This document shows positions 1 to 6,024 of a DNA stretch of 18,769 nucleotides, piece after piece. This DNA comes from Bacteroidales bacterium (GTDB lineage: Bacteria; Bacteroidota; Bacteroidia; Bacteroidales; UBA10428). Position 1 is the first letter of the stretch, and every line of letters begins with the position of its first letter. The notes under the pieces are model-generated. The model saw only the letters and a program-made list of their open reading frames with translations, did not search any database and was not told where the DNA came from. The DNA lies in contig JAFGOZ010000659.1 of NCBI GenBank assembly GCA_016926235.1, positions 1 to 18,769 on the forward strand, in the 5' to 3' direction. Made by a program: the position numbers and the translations under genes.

Positions 1-1
1 G

Positions 2-214
2 GATGAACTCCAGGTTCTGTTCTCGATTTTGTTCTCCTCAAAGATAGCCCTGGTTGTATGGTCGATGTTCTTTCTGTTCTTTCTGTCATTGGAAGTGTTG
101 GTTCTTGTAAACAGGTTTGGAGAGGAGAAAAGTGATTATGATATGATAATATTACATCAGAAAAATACTAAAATTAACATACTAAATAGGCTGTCTGAAA
201 AACAAACAGCGTAA
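2..214 (+). CDS. C-terminal fragment of a membrane protein, DUF4407-like
   Basis: The reading frame is open to the left edge and ends with TAA at 212-214, so only about the last 70 residues are present. The visible part starts with a short charged or polar stretch, then one strongly hydrophobic segment (IALVVWSMFFLFFLSLEV) that is a good membrane helix, then a hydrophilic tail containing EEKSDYD. A final helix followed by a short tail with a 'YD' or 'YE' near the end is how DUF4407 membrane proteins finish, and the residue pattern resembles them; this is recognition by eye. DUF4407 proteins have no established function. A TTG at 29 could be called as a start, but the frame continues upstream without a stop, so an internal fragment of a longer gene is more likely. 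It is probably not functionally linked to the retron downstream. Confidence 0.5.
   Translation, partial: DELQVLFSILFSSKIALVVWSMFFLFFLSLEVLVLVNRFGEEKSDYDMIILHQKNTKINILNRLSEKQTA
190..210 (+). terminator. Weak hairpin at the end of the first gene
   Basis: GCTGTCTG (190-197) and CAAACAGC (203-210) form an 8-bp stem with one C-A mismatch and an AAAAA loop. It overlaps the last codons of the membrane protein gene and is followed by a T-rich but interrupted stretch (TTCTTTATA). It may weaken or end transcription before the next gene, but there is no clean U-tract. Confidence 0.25.
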
Positions 215-263
215 TTCTTTATAGCATAATTTACTATTTTAATTACTCAAAATACAATTTAAT

Positions 264-641
264 ATGTCAAGACATAAAATACCAGCAAGAAGTATTTATC
301 CTCTCAGCAAGGAAAACATACTTGCCCTGATTAAGCATCATTTCCAGGGCATCTATCCGGACTCAATCCATGATAATCAAATTAAGAAACTAACAGAATA
401 TGAATTTATACTTGGAGAACTTGAGATCCTTGCTGAGTTGGTGAGTAAACATACAGAATACCTTAAAAAGCAATTAGGCACTAAGGGATATTATGCTTCA
501 AATATTTTATCTTACATGATTGAAATAGTATTGGTTGCCCAAGGTGTTGAAGTAAGTGCTGCTCCAAAAAGAAGAGAAATTATCAATGCACTTATTTTTA
601 AGACAGGATTGGATAAACTCTGTGGAGAGACCAGGGTATGA
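264..641 (+). CDS. Unrecognised 125-aa protein
   Basis: I do not recognise a family. The protein is predicted to be largely alpha-helical, basic at the N-terminus (MSRHKIPARS) and soluble. It has a charged helix around residues 40-70 (EFILGELEILAELVSKH) and a hydrophobic helix around 80-95 (SNILSYMIEIVLVAQG) that is short and flanked by polar residues, so it is more likely a buried helix than a membrane one. The ATG at 264 lies 49 nt after the stop of the previous gene and has no Shine-Dalgarno sequence, as is usual in Bacteroidota. It lies 45 nt upstream of the next small gene on the same strand, so the two may be co-transcribed. Its place beside a retron makes a mobile or defence-island gene plausible, but nothing in the protein proves that. 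Confidence 0.6.
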   Translation: MSRHKIPARSIYPLSKENILALIKHHFQGIYPDSIHDNQIKKLTEYEFILGELEILAELVSKHTEYLKKQLGTKGYYASNILSYMIEIVLVAQGVEVSAAPKRREIINALIFKTGLDKLCGETRV

Positions 642-686
642 GGGGTAAAGATTAAATGAAATTATGCTAGGTAAATTGAGAACATT

Positions 687-1256
687 ATGAAGGGAATAAT
701 ATGTTTGCCATATAGGACAAAGGAAGTCATCTACTCAGGCAACTTATTCTGGGAACCTAACAAGATCCTAGACTGGAACACAATCGTTAAGCCTGCAATA
801 CATGAACTTGAAGTACGAGGTTATTTTGCAAGTCCCTTCCCGGAAGGTGACGGAATTACTTTTAATCATGAAGGTAAAAATGGATTTGGAATGATTTCAG
901 ATATTCAAACAATTTTCAGAATACTTGATATTATAATTAGTGATAATCCTGCAAGCCATGATTTAATCGACCGTATTCCTGTTAAACAGTCATGGAGAAT
1001 AAACCCTGGCGACTTTTTCTATAAGAAATGCCTTGCAATTAAAAACCAGCTAAGTGATGAGAGGTATATTACATTCATTGGCAAGCCATTGGATTCAAAC
1101 CAGATTTATGCTGTAACTGTACTATCGAATGCAATTGATAGTATAGAGAATGGAGCAGCTTTTCAGAGTGCTTTAAGATTCACTTCAGTCATAAACAGGG
1201 AATTTCTTATATCCGGCCTCGTAAATTTTGACCAGATTCCGGAACCGCCGGATTAA
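687..1256 (+). CDS. Unrecognised 189-aa protein
   Basis: I do not recognise a family. It appears to be a mixed alpha/beta soluble protein with no signal peptide or membrane helix. Visible features are an aromatic-rich N-terminal segment (YSGNLFWEPNKILDW, about residues 16-30), a glycine-rich stretch at about 53-70, and a SWRINPGDFF segment at about 102-111. A very similar short segment, SWRIAPEDFF, occurs in the unrelated-looking gene at the far right end of the window. The gene ends with TAA at 1254-1256, about 100 nt before the retron ncRNA begins. It is on the same strand as the retron operon and could share transcription with it, but it precedes the ncRNA, which normally has its own promoter, so I do not count it as a retron component. 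Confidence 0.6.
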   Translation: MKGIICLPYRTKEVIYSGNLFWEPNKILDWNTIVKPAIHELEVRGYFASPFPEGDGITFNHEGKNGFGMISDIQTIFRILDIIISDNPASHDLIDRIPVKQSWRINPGDFFYKKCLAIKNQLSDERYITFIGKPLDSNQIYAVTVLSNAIDSIENGAAFQSALRFTSVINREFLISGLVNFDQIPEPPD

Positions 1257-1353
1257 TAATGACCTAATAATGATTTTGTAGCATCATATTTAGGAATTAA
1301 ATGATTATCTTGGAATTATTAAAATTAATATTGATTCTCATTAGATTGTCAAT

Positions 1354-1366
1354 AAATGCCTGCTCA
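1354..1366 (+). repeat. Retron a1 arm of inverted repeat
   Basis: AAATGCCTGCTCA is the exact reverse complement of 1571-1583 (TGAGCAGGCATTT). It is the 5' arm that closes the ncRNA and would place the priming guanosine next to the start of reverse transcription. Length and position match a1 arms of known retrons. Confidence 0.85.
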
Positions 1367-1380
1367 GAGATATTGAACGC

Positions 1381-1420
1381 GCATGCTGGTCCCGCCCTCG
1401 GGCGGGACAGATCGGCATGT
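1381..1420 (+). other. msr stem-loop 1
   Basis: The upper stem is GTCCCGCC (1389-1396) with GGCGGGAC (1401-1408) around a CTCG loop. A lower stem pairs CATGCTG (1382-1388) with CGGCATG (1413-1419), with one G-U pair and a 4-nt AGAT bulge. It is strikingly GC-rich against AT-rich surroundings, which supports a structured RNA. Confidence 0.75.
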
Positions 1421-1422
1421 TT

Positions 1423-1440
1423 CCCTGACTTCGGTCGGGG
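1423..1440 (+). other. msr stem-loop 2 with UUCG tetraloop
   Basis: CCCTGAC (1423-1429) pairs with GTCGGGG (1434-1440), one U-G pair, across a TTCG loop. The closing C-G pair makes this the very stable C(UUCG)G tetraloop. No run of T follows, so it is not a terminator. In retrons, msr hairpins of this kind are bound by the RT. Confidence 0.75.
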
Positions 1441-1443
1441 TGA

Positions 1444-1519
1444 ATGGTTTCTGGTTATAGAAATTGACTGCGGAAGCATCACAAGCTGACGCTTAAACTC
1501 ATTCGTAACTTCAAACCAT
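1444..1519 (+). other. msd long stem-loop
   Basis: The base pairs ATGGTTT (1444-1450) with AAACCAT (1513-1519). Further in, GTTA (1454-1457) pairs with TAAC (1506-1509). The tip pairs GCG (1470-1472) with CGC (1490-1492), then a tandem G-A/A-G mismatch, then AGC (1475-1477) with GCT (1485-1487) around an ATCACAA loop. An imperfect long hairpin copied into DNA is what msd regions contain; the internal pairing is only one of several possible folds. Confidence 0.55.
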
Positions 1520-1531
1520 AAACACTTAAGC

Positions 1532-1552
1532 CATTAGCATCGCTAATGCTAA
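1532..1552 (+). other. Short msd hairpin with two alternative foldings
   Basis: CATTAGC (1532-1538) pairs with GCTAATG (1542-1548) around ATC. Alternatively TTAGCAT (1534-1540) pairs with ATGCTAA (1546-1552) around CGCTA. Both are perfect 7-bp stems, and they cannot form together. It lies between the long stem and a2, so it would be among the first parts copied into msDNA. Confidence 0.55.
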
Positions 1553-1570
1553 TACATACATAAAGAATAT

Positions 1571-1583
1571 TGAGCAGGCATTT
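1571..1583 (+). repeat. Retron a2 arm of inverted repeat
   Basis: TGAGCAGGCATTT is the exact reverse complement of the a1 arm. Only 8 nt separate it from the RT start codon at 1592, so the ncRNA and the RT message are probably made as one transcript. Pairing with a1 could also affect RT translation. Confidence 0.85.
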
Positions 1584-1591
1584 TTATAATT

Positions 1592-2797
1592 ATGAAGCTA
1601 ACTAAAGAAAACATAGAAGAGATAGGAAAGGATTTTTTTGAAATGAAATCCCGTGAAGATCTTTTAAACCTTTTAAATAAAACAAAATTTTATTTATTTG
1701 GCGATAAATCAAAACCAATACAATTAAAAATCCTGACGTATTATGCTAATCCCAACATAGCTGGTAAACGATATGTGGAATTTACAATTCCCAAGAAGTC
1801 AGGAAGTATAAGAAGAATAAATGCTCCGGTAAAAAGTCTTAAATACATTCAGATGTGCCTGAATGTGATACTTAATATTGTCTTTAAACCTTCCCCCTTT
1901 GCAATGGGTTTTGTTCCAGGAAGATCAATTGTGACAAATGCGATGATTCATCAAAATTGCAGATATGTATACAATATCGATCTAAGTGATTTCTTTCATT
2001 CAATTGAATTACATAGAGTGAAAGCCGTACTTAAGCTTAAGCCTTTTAATCTTTGTTCCGAACGTGAACCTCTTGCTTTCTTAATAGCAAATTTATGCTG
2101 TACAGAATTAGATGTAAACAGGCTTGAAAACGGAAACCAGATAGCTGTGGTAAGATCTGTCCTGCCTCAAGGTGCACCAACATCCCCTGTTTTAACAAAT
2201 ATTGTTGCCCAGAGACTCGATAGAAGGTTGTACGGTTTGGCAAAACGATTTAATATTAATTATTCCAGGTATGCCGATGATATAACGTTTTCTGCATCCA
2301 TGAATATCTTTAAACAAAAAGGAGAATTCAATCATGAATTAACCAGAATAATAGCGAATGAAGGTTTCTCGATTAATAAAGATAAAATCAGACTGCAGGA
2401 TCGATGTTTCAGACAGGAAGTAACCGGATTAATTGTAAATGAAAAAGTAAATATACGGCGGAGGTATATCAAGAATATCAGGTTATGGCTATATTATTGG
2501 GAAAGGTATGGATATGAAAAGGCCGCTCAGTATTATGAACAATACTATAGGAAAGATAAAATGTACATTAAAATAGTCCCATCGCTTGAAAAAAGTATAT
2601 TAGGTAAGCTTACTTTCATTAAAATGGTTAAAGGGGATAAAGATCCTGTTTTTAGAGGATTATGGACCAGGTTTGAAACACTAGTAAAGAGATTTAAAGA
2701 ATCAAAATCTGCTATGCTTGACTATAATATAATATTGGAGATACTTTTTAATCAAGGTATCACTGCTGCAATGGAGGCATATTCAAAAGTTAAATAA
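1592..2797 (+). CDS. Retron-type reverse transcriptase
   Basis: This enzyme would copy the msd part of the upstream ncRNA into single-stranded DNA that stays joined to the RNA (msDNA). RT motifs are in order: basic-and-proline motif around 67-79 (PKKSGSIRRINAP), GFVPGRSI (106-113), IDLSDFF (129-135, first catalytic Asp), LPQGAPTSP (191-199), YADD (227-230, catalytic Asp pair), and a GFSINKDKI segment (258-266). The two hallmarks that separate retron RTs from group II intron RTs are both present: NAxxH as NAMIH (116-120) and VTG (277-279). The C-terminus has the basic thumb and a GKLTFIKMVKG segment (338-348), then about 50 further residues. At 401 aa it is toward the long end for retron RTs. 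There is no maturase or endonuclease domain. ATG at 1592 is the first in-frame start after a2. It is followed 6 nt later by the candidate effector gene. Confidence 0.95.
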   Translation: MKLTKENIEEIGKDFFEMKSREDLLNLLNKTKFYLFGDKSKPIQLKILTYYANPNIAGKRYVEFTIPKKSGSIRRINAPVKSLKYIQMCLNVILNIVFKPSPFAMGFVPGRSIVTNAMIHQNCRYVYNIDLSDFFHSIELHRVKAVLKLKPFNLCSEREPLAFLIANLCCTELDVNRLENGNQIAVVRSVLPQGAPTSPVLTNIVAQRLDRRLYGLAKRFNINYSRYADDITFSASMNIFKQKGEFNHELTRIIANEGFSINKDKIRLQDRCFRQEVTGLIVNEKVNIRRRYIKNIRLWLYYWERYGYEKAAQYYEQYYRKDKMYIKIVPSLEKSILGKLTFIKMVKGDKDPVFRGLWTRFETLVKRFKESKSAMLDYNIILEILFNQGITAAMEAYSKVK

Positions 2798-2803
2798 TTT
2801 GAG

Positions 2804-3775
2804 ATGGAGAAAGATCAGCAAAACCTAAAAAAGTTAATTCTATTTCTTGAAGACATAATTAAGCACGAAGAAAATGAATGGATGGTTCAGGATCTTTTTG
2901 AATTGGTAACAAAACATTTACCTGAAGATCAAATTTCTAATCATCCTGTGATTAAAAGGATTAATGAGTATTGTATTGAAGAAGTCATTAAATCTCAAGC
3001 TGAAGATTTTTATAAAGATTTTCCTATCGTTGAATTAAAAAATCAACTAATCGAAGACTTCATTAGTATGGAGCATCAGAGGAGAAGAAACGATTTTGAA
3101 AGATTTGGAATTTCAATGTTTCAACAAATTGAATTAATTACAAATCATTTATTCAGATCTCAAAGTTTTAGAGAGAGGCTGAAAAGGGAAAGAAAATTAC
3201 CAGCCTATTTTAAGTGGAATGCACAAAAACAAAAGAACTTAAGAGGTGATGGAGCGAGTGTTGAACAAGTGTTATTAATGATGCGCGATGAAGATATAAA
3301 GAAAGGCACTAATATCTACTATGATGACAATGGATTTCCAAACTTCGAATTTTCCAGAACCAGTAAAAATAAAACATGGTCAATATTACAAATGATAAGA
3401 GCAATAATCTATTATTATTATTTAGGCGGAGAAGTAAAGCCTTTTGATATGGATGCTCCCTATGAAACATGTAAAATGCTATATAATGTCAGAAACCGGG
3501 TACACCGGGGAGGATATAATACACTTAAAGTAGAAGAAATACAGAAGAGAATTTTTGGAAATGAAAGTAAATTTTATCTACACTTTTATGGATTTTTAGA
3601 AACATTTACAACCCGAATTATAATGAATCTTTCTTCAGACAATGCTAATAATACATTAAAAAAGAAAAATCAAAAAAAAGAAAATAAGCCAGTTAAAACA
3701 ACTTTGGGTGATTTTCCTGGTGCGGAGAAACTTATTGAAATAAAGCAAAAAGCATTACCTGATGAAAAAGATTAA
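2804..3775 (+). CDS. Candidate retron effector with HEPN-like motif
   Basis: I do not recognise this 323-aa family with certainty. It is predicted to be mostly helical and soluble. The N-terminal 90 residues are acidic helices. A central helix (about 100-118, FGISMFQQIELITNHLF) carries a Gln-Ile-Glu pattern, and residues 219-237 contain YETCKMLYNVRNRVHRGG. An Arg-Asn...His signature at the end of a helix, paired with an earlier helix bearing an acidic residue, is how HEPN ribonuclease domains look. The spacing here is R230-x3-H234 (or R232-x-H234), not the usual R-x4-6-H, so the assignment is tentative. The C-terminus (280-300) is a lysine-rich low-complexity linker with a short folded tail. 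Placed 6 nt after the RT and 22 nt before the helicase, it is the best candidate for the toxic effector restrained by RT-msDNA; that role is inference. Codon use is AT-rich like the RT. Confidence 0.7.
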   Translation: MEKDQQNLKKLILFLEDIIKHEENEWMVQDLFELVTKHLPEDQISNHPVIKRINEYCIEEVIKSQAEDFYKDFPIVELKNQLIEDFISMEHQRRRNDFERFGISMFQQIELITNHLFRSQSFRERLKRERKLPAYFKWNAQKQKNLRGDGASVEQVLLMMRDEDIKKGTNIYYDDNGFPNFEFSRTSKNKTWSILQMIRAIIYYYYLGGEVKPFDMDAPYETCKMLYNVRNRVHRGGYNTLKVEEIQKRIFGNESKFYLHFYGFLETFTTRIIMNLSSDNANNTLKKKNQKKENKPVKTTLGDFPGAEKLIEIKQKALPDEKD

Positions 3776-3797
3776 ACCTGAAAGAGAATAATTTAAA

Positions 3798-6023
3798 ATG
3801 TTGTTGTCTTATTTTCAGAATATTATACTTACTACAGATCAGACAATTGCTCTTGAAAAGACATCTGATTTTCTAAATTCAGAAAACCAAGTGTTCATAC
3901 TTAAGGGCTATGCCGGTAGTGGAAAAACAACATTAATTAAAGGAATCATTGAGTACTTTGGAGAAAATGGAATTAAATATGATTTAATGGCTCCAACCGG
4001 CAGGGCAGCTAAAGTCCTGAATCAGATAACAGGTAAAGATGCGACAACCATACATAAAGGCATCTACAGTTTTGAGGATCTGGAAGAAATCGAATACACC
4101 GAAGAAGATGGATCTGTCTCATTTATTTACTATTACAAGCTTGGGCAGAATACTGATCCTGTAGACAGGATCTATATAATTGATGAAGCATCGATGGTAT
4201 CCGACATCGAGAGCAAAGGCGAATTCTTCAGGTTCGGCACCGGATACCTTCTTTCAGACCTGATGGAATTCACCAGAATCAATGAACAAGGCATCAATGC
4301 AAAAATCATTTTTGTCGGGGATCCTGCCCAGCTTCCTCCGGTGGGAATGAACTCATCTCCAGCTCTTGACGAAGATTACATGAGAAATAAATTTGGCCTG
4401 TCAGCAGAATCAGCGGAAATAAGGGAGATCAAGAGACATGCAGGTGACAGCGGTATTAAAAAAGCATCATTATGGATAAGACAATGCCTTACGAGCGGAT
4501 TTTTCAACGACTTTGACCTTTCTGACAATGAGAGCGATATTACAAATATCAGTTACCCTGAATTCCTGGATTCTTATAAGGAGATCCCTCCGCGCAAGAT
4601 TGTAATAACCTACAAGAACAAGACAGCTCTTGAAATAAACAATACTGTCAGACTTGATCTCTTTGGCTCCGAAATGCCTATACAGGCTGGTGATAAAATA
4701 TTGATAGGAAGCAACAACTATAATCTGAAGATACTTAACGGGGAGTTCGGTGTCGTGGTCAGCTGTTCGGGTGAAACCATTGAAAGAAGTGTCATATTTT
4801 CAAAGAAGGGAGGGGAGAGGATAACGGTGAGACTGGAATGGAGGCAGGTTGAACTGTTGCTGCCGGAAAATCCCGAAGGTGACAAGACAGTCAGGGGATA
4901 CATGCTGGAAAACTTCCTTACGGGCGATAATTACCTGGCGGCTGACGAACACAGGGCACTTTATGTAGATTTCAAGAACAGGCTGGAGCAGGAATGCAAA
5001 TCTAAGGGGATAAAAACGCCATCCCCAAAAAGTGAAGCATTCAAAGAGGCGATCAGGAATGATCCCTTTTTCAATGCGATCCTGCTCAAATACGGTTATG
5101 CAGTTACCTGTCACAAGGCTCAGGGCGGAGAATGGGATAACGCTTTGGTCTTCTGGGACTACGGAGCAGATAATGACAGGGATAATTTCGAAAATGTTCA
5201 CAGCCGTGTCGGTCGCACCAATCCCCAATTCTACAGATGGGCATATACAGCAGTCACCAGGGCATCAAAGAACCTTGTCTGCATCGAACCCCCGCGGTTC
5301 AGCTCCTTCTCTGAAATGACTTTCATACCTGCCAGGGTTTTAAAAGCCAGAAATGAGATCACCGGAGAAACTCAAGAGAAAGAAAATATTATTGTTGATA
5401 GCGCCATAATCAGTGAACTTGATAGAAACGGTCTGGCAACACAATCCATCAGACTGCAGGACCATTATATCAGAATCAGGCACGCAGTACGGAAAAAATA
5501 CATTGAGATAACTAAATGGGAAAGGTTGAATTATGAGATCAGGTATAAGTTCGAAAGGGAGGGTCAGAAAGTCGGACTAAAATTCTGGATCAATGGCGAA
5601 GAACAATTCAGTGACAAATTCATGTCTTTTGATCCATGGACAAATACACCCAGACTTATTAAGGAAATAGGCACAATTCTGCAAATTCCATTGAATGCAG
5701 AGATCATAAGGGATTCAGTCGAAACAGTACAAACGAATACCGAATTTCACTGGGAAATCGACGAAAAGTACCCTTTCCTGCATGTCCTCTACGACAGAAT
5801 ATTTTTACTCTGTGCCGGACATGGTATGATAATTTCCGACATCAGCCATCTTGACTGGCGTGAACGGTACACCTTTGAAAGGGAAGATCAGACAGCAGTT
5901 TTTGATTTTGAATATAATGCTAAAGGATTTTTTGGGAGGGTACTGCCTCTTGAGGCAAGATGTTCAGGTCATCAACTGGTTGCAGACCTGGAAAAGATAA
6001 TTTCATACCTTAAAGACTTGTGA
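3798..6023 (+). CDS. RecD-like superfamily 1 DNA helicase with duplicated C-terminal module
   Basis: The first 500 residues are an ATP-dependent helicase of the RecD/UvrD-C2 kind. Motifs in order are Walker A GYAGSGKTT (37-45), motif Ia APTGRAAK (65-72), Walker B IIDEASMVSD (127-136), motif III VGDPAQLPPVG (173-183), VTCHKAQGGEWDNALVF (436-452) and YTAVTRASKNLV (483-494). All catalytic residues look intact. There is no recognisable nuclease domain. Residues 555-741 are an unfamiliar tail that contains the same module twice: RYKFERE at 582-588 and RYTFERE at 690-696, each followed by an alternating hydrophobic beta-like strand and ending in a leucine-rich helix. The helicase core is visibly richer in GC than the RT gene. 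It lies 22 nt after the candidate effector and 1 nt before the TPR/OB gene, so it is probably part of the same operon. It could unwind or translocate on invading DNA and act as sensor or co-effector; that is inference. Confidence 0.9.
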   Translation: MLLSYFQNIILTTDQTIALEKTSDFLNSENQVFILKGYAGSGKTTLIKGIIEYFGENGIKYDLMAPTGRAAKVLNQITGKDATTIHKGIYSFEDLEEIEYTEEDGSVSFIYYYKLGQNTDPVDRIYIIDEASMVSDIESKGEFFRFGTGYLLSDLMEFTRINEQGINAKIIFVGDPAQLPPVGMNSSPALDEDYMRNKFGLSAESAEIREIKRHAGDSGIKKASLWIRQCLTSGFFNDFDLSDNESDITNISYPEFLDSYKEIPPRKIVITYKNKTALEINNTVRLDLFGSEMPIQAGDKILIGSNNYNLKILNGEFGVVVSCSGETIERSVIFSKKGGERITVRLEWRQVELLLPENPEGDKTVRGYMLENFLTGDNYLAADEHRALYVDFKNRLEQECKSKGIKTPSPKSEAFKEAIRNDPFFNAILLKYGYAVTCHKAQGGEWDNALVFWDYGADNDRDNFENVHSRVGRTNPQFYRWAYTAVTRASKNLVCIEPPRFSSFSEMTFIPARVLKARNEITGETQEKENIIVDSAIISELDRNGLATQSIRLQDHYIRIRHAVRKKYIEITKWERLNYEIRYKFEREGQKVGLKFWINGEEQFSDKFMSFDPWTNTPRLIKEIGTILQIPLNAEIIRDSVETVQTNTEFHWEIDEKYPFLHVLYDRIFLLCAGHGMIISDISHLDWRERYTFEREDQTAVFDFEYNAKGFFGRVLPLEARCSGHQLVADLEKIISYLKDL

Positions 6024-6024
6024 A

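Larger units (their letters stand above)
1354..1583 (+). ncRNA. Candidate retron ncRNA (msr-msd)
   Basis: This is the template RNA predicted for the adjacent retron RT. It sits in a 335-bp gap with no credible gene. A perfect 13-bp inverted repeat (1354-1366 with 1571-1583) closes the structure, and a further 5 bp (1370-1374 with 1566-1570) pairs after a 3-nt GAG bulge; these are the a1 and a2 arms. Inside, in order, are two GC-rich hairpins (1381-1420 and 1423-1440) typical of msr, then a long imperfect stem (1444-1519) and a short A/T-rich hairpin (1532-1548) expected in msd. Known retrons use the 2'-OH of a guanosine just after a1 as primer; candidates here are G1367, G1369 and G1375. Reverse transcription would start just upstream of a2 and run toward about 1441, giving at most about 125 nt of cDNA. 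The exact ends, the branching G and the promoter are not determined. Confidence 0.85.

Noticed and set aside
1274..1312. Bacteroidota promoter for the retron ncRNA (TTTTG at 1274-1278, TATCTTG at 1306-1312)
   Set aside because: The spacer is 27 nt instead of about 19, and no better -33/-7 pair is visible. A promoter must exist in 1257-1353 or upstream, but I cannot place it.
1423..1440. Intrinsic terminator of the 189-aa gene
   Set aside because: The stem is strong, but it is followed by TGAATGG, not a T-run, and it fits the msr hairpins within the a1/a2 closure.
1297..1489. Small open frames of about 60 codons on both strands over the retron ncRNA
   Set aside because: They overlap the paired arms and hairpins, show no protein-like composition, and exist on both strands because structured GC-rich stems lack stops. 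The RNA interpretation explains the sequence better.
1257..2797. Group II intron (structured RNA followed by RT)
   Set aside because: The RT lacks maturase and endonuclease domains, has the retron NAxxH and VTG motifs, and the RNA lies wholly upstream with an a1/a2 closure, with no domain V or intron boundaries downstream.
1592..2797. Diversity-generating retroelement RT
   Set aside because: No template repeat/variable repeat pair or target gene is seen nearby, and the RT motifs fit retrons.
3798..6023. Housekeeping RecD subunit of RecBCD
   Set aside because: recB and recC are absent, the C-terminal duplicated module is not part of RecD, and the gene is packed inside the retron operon.
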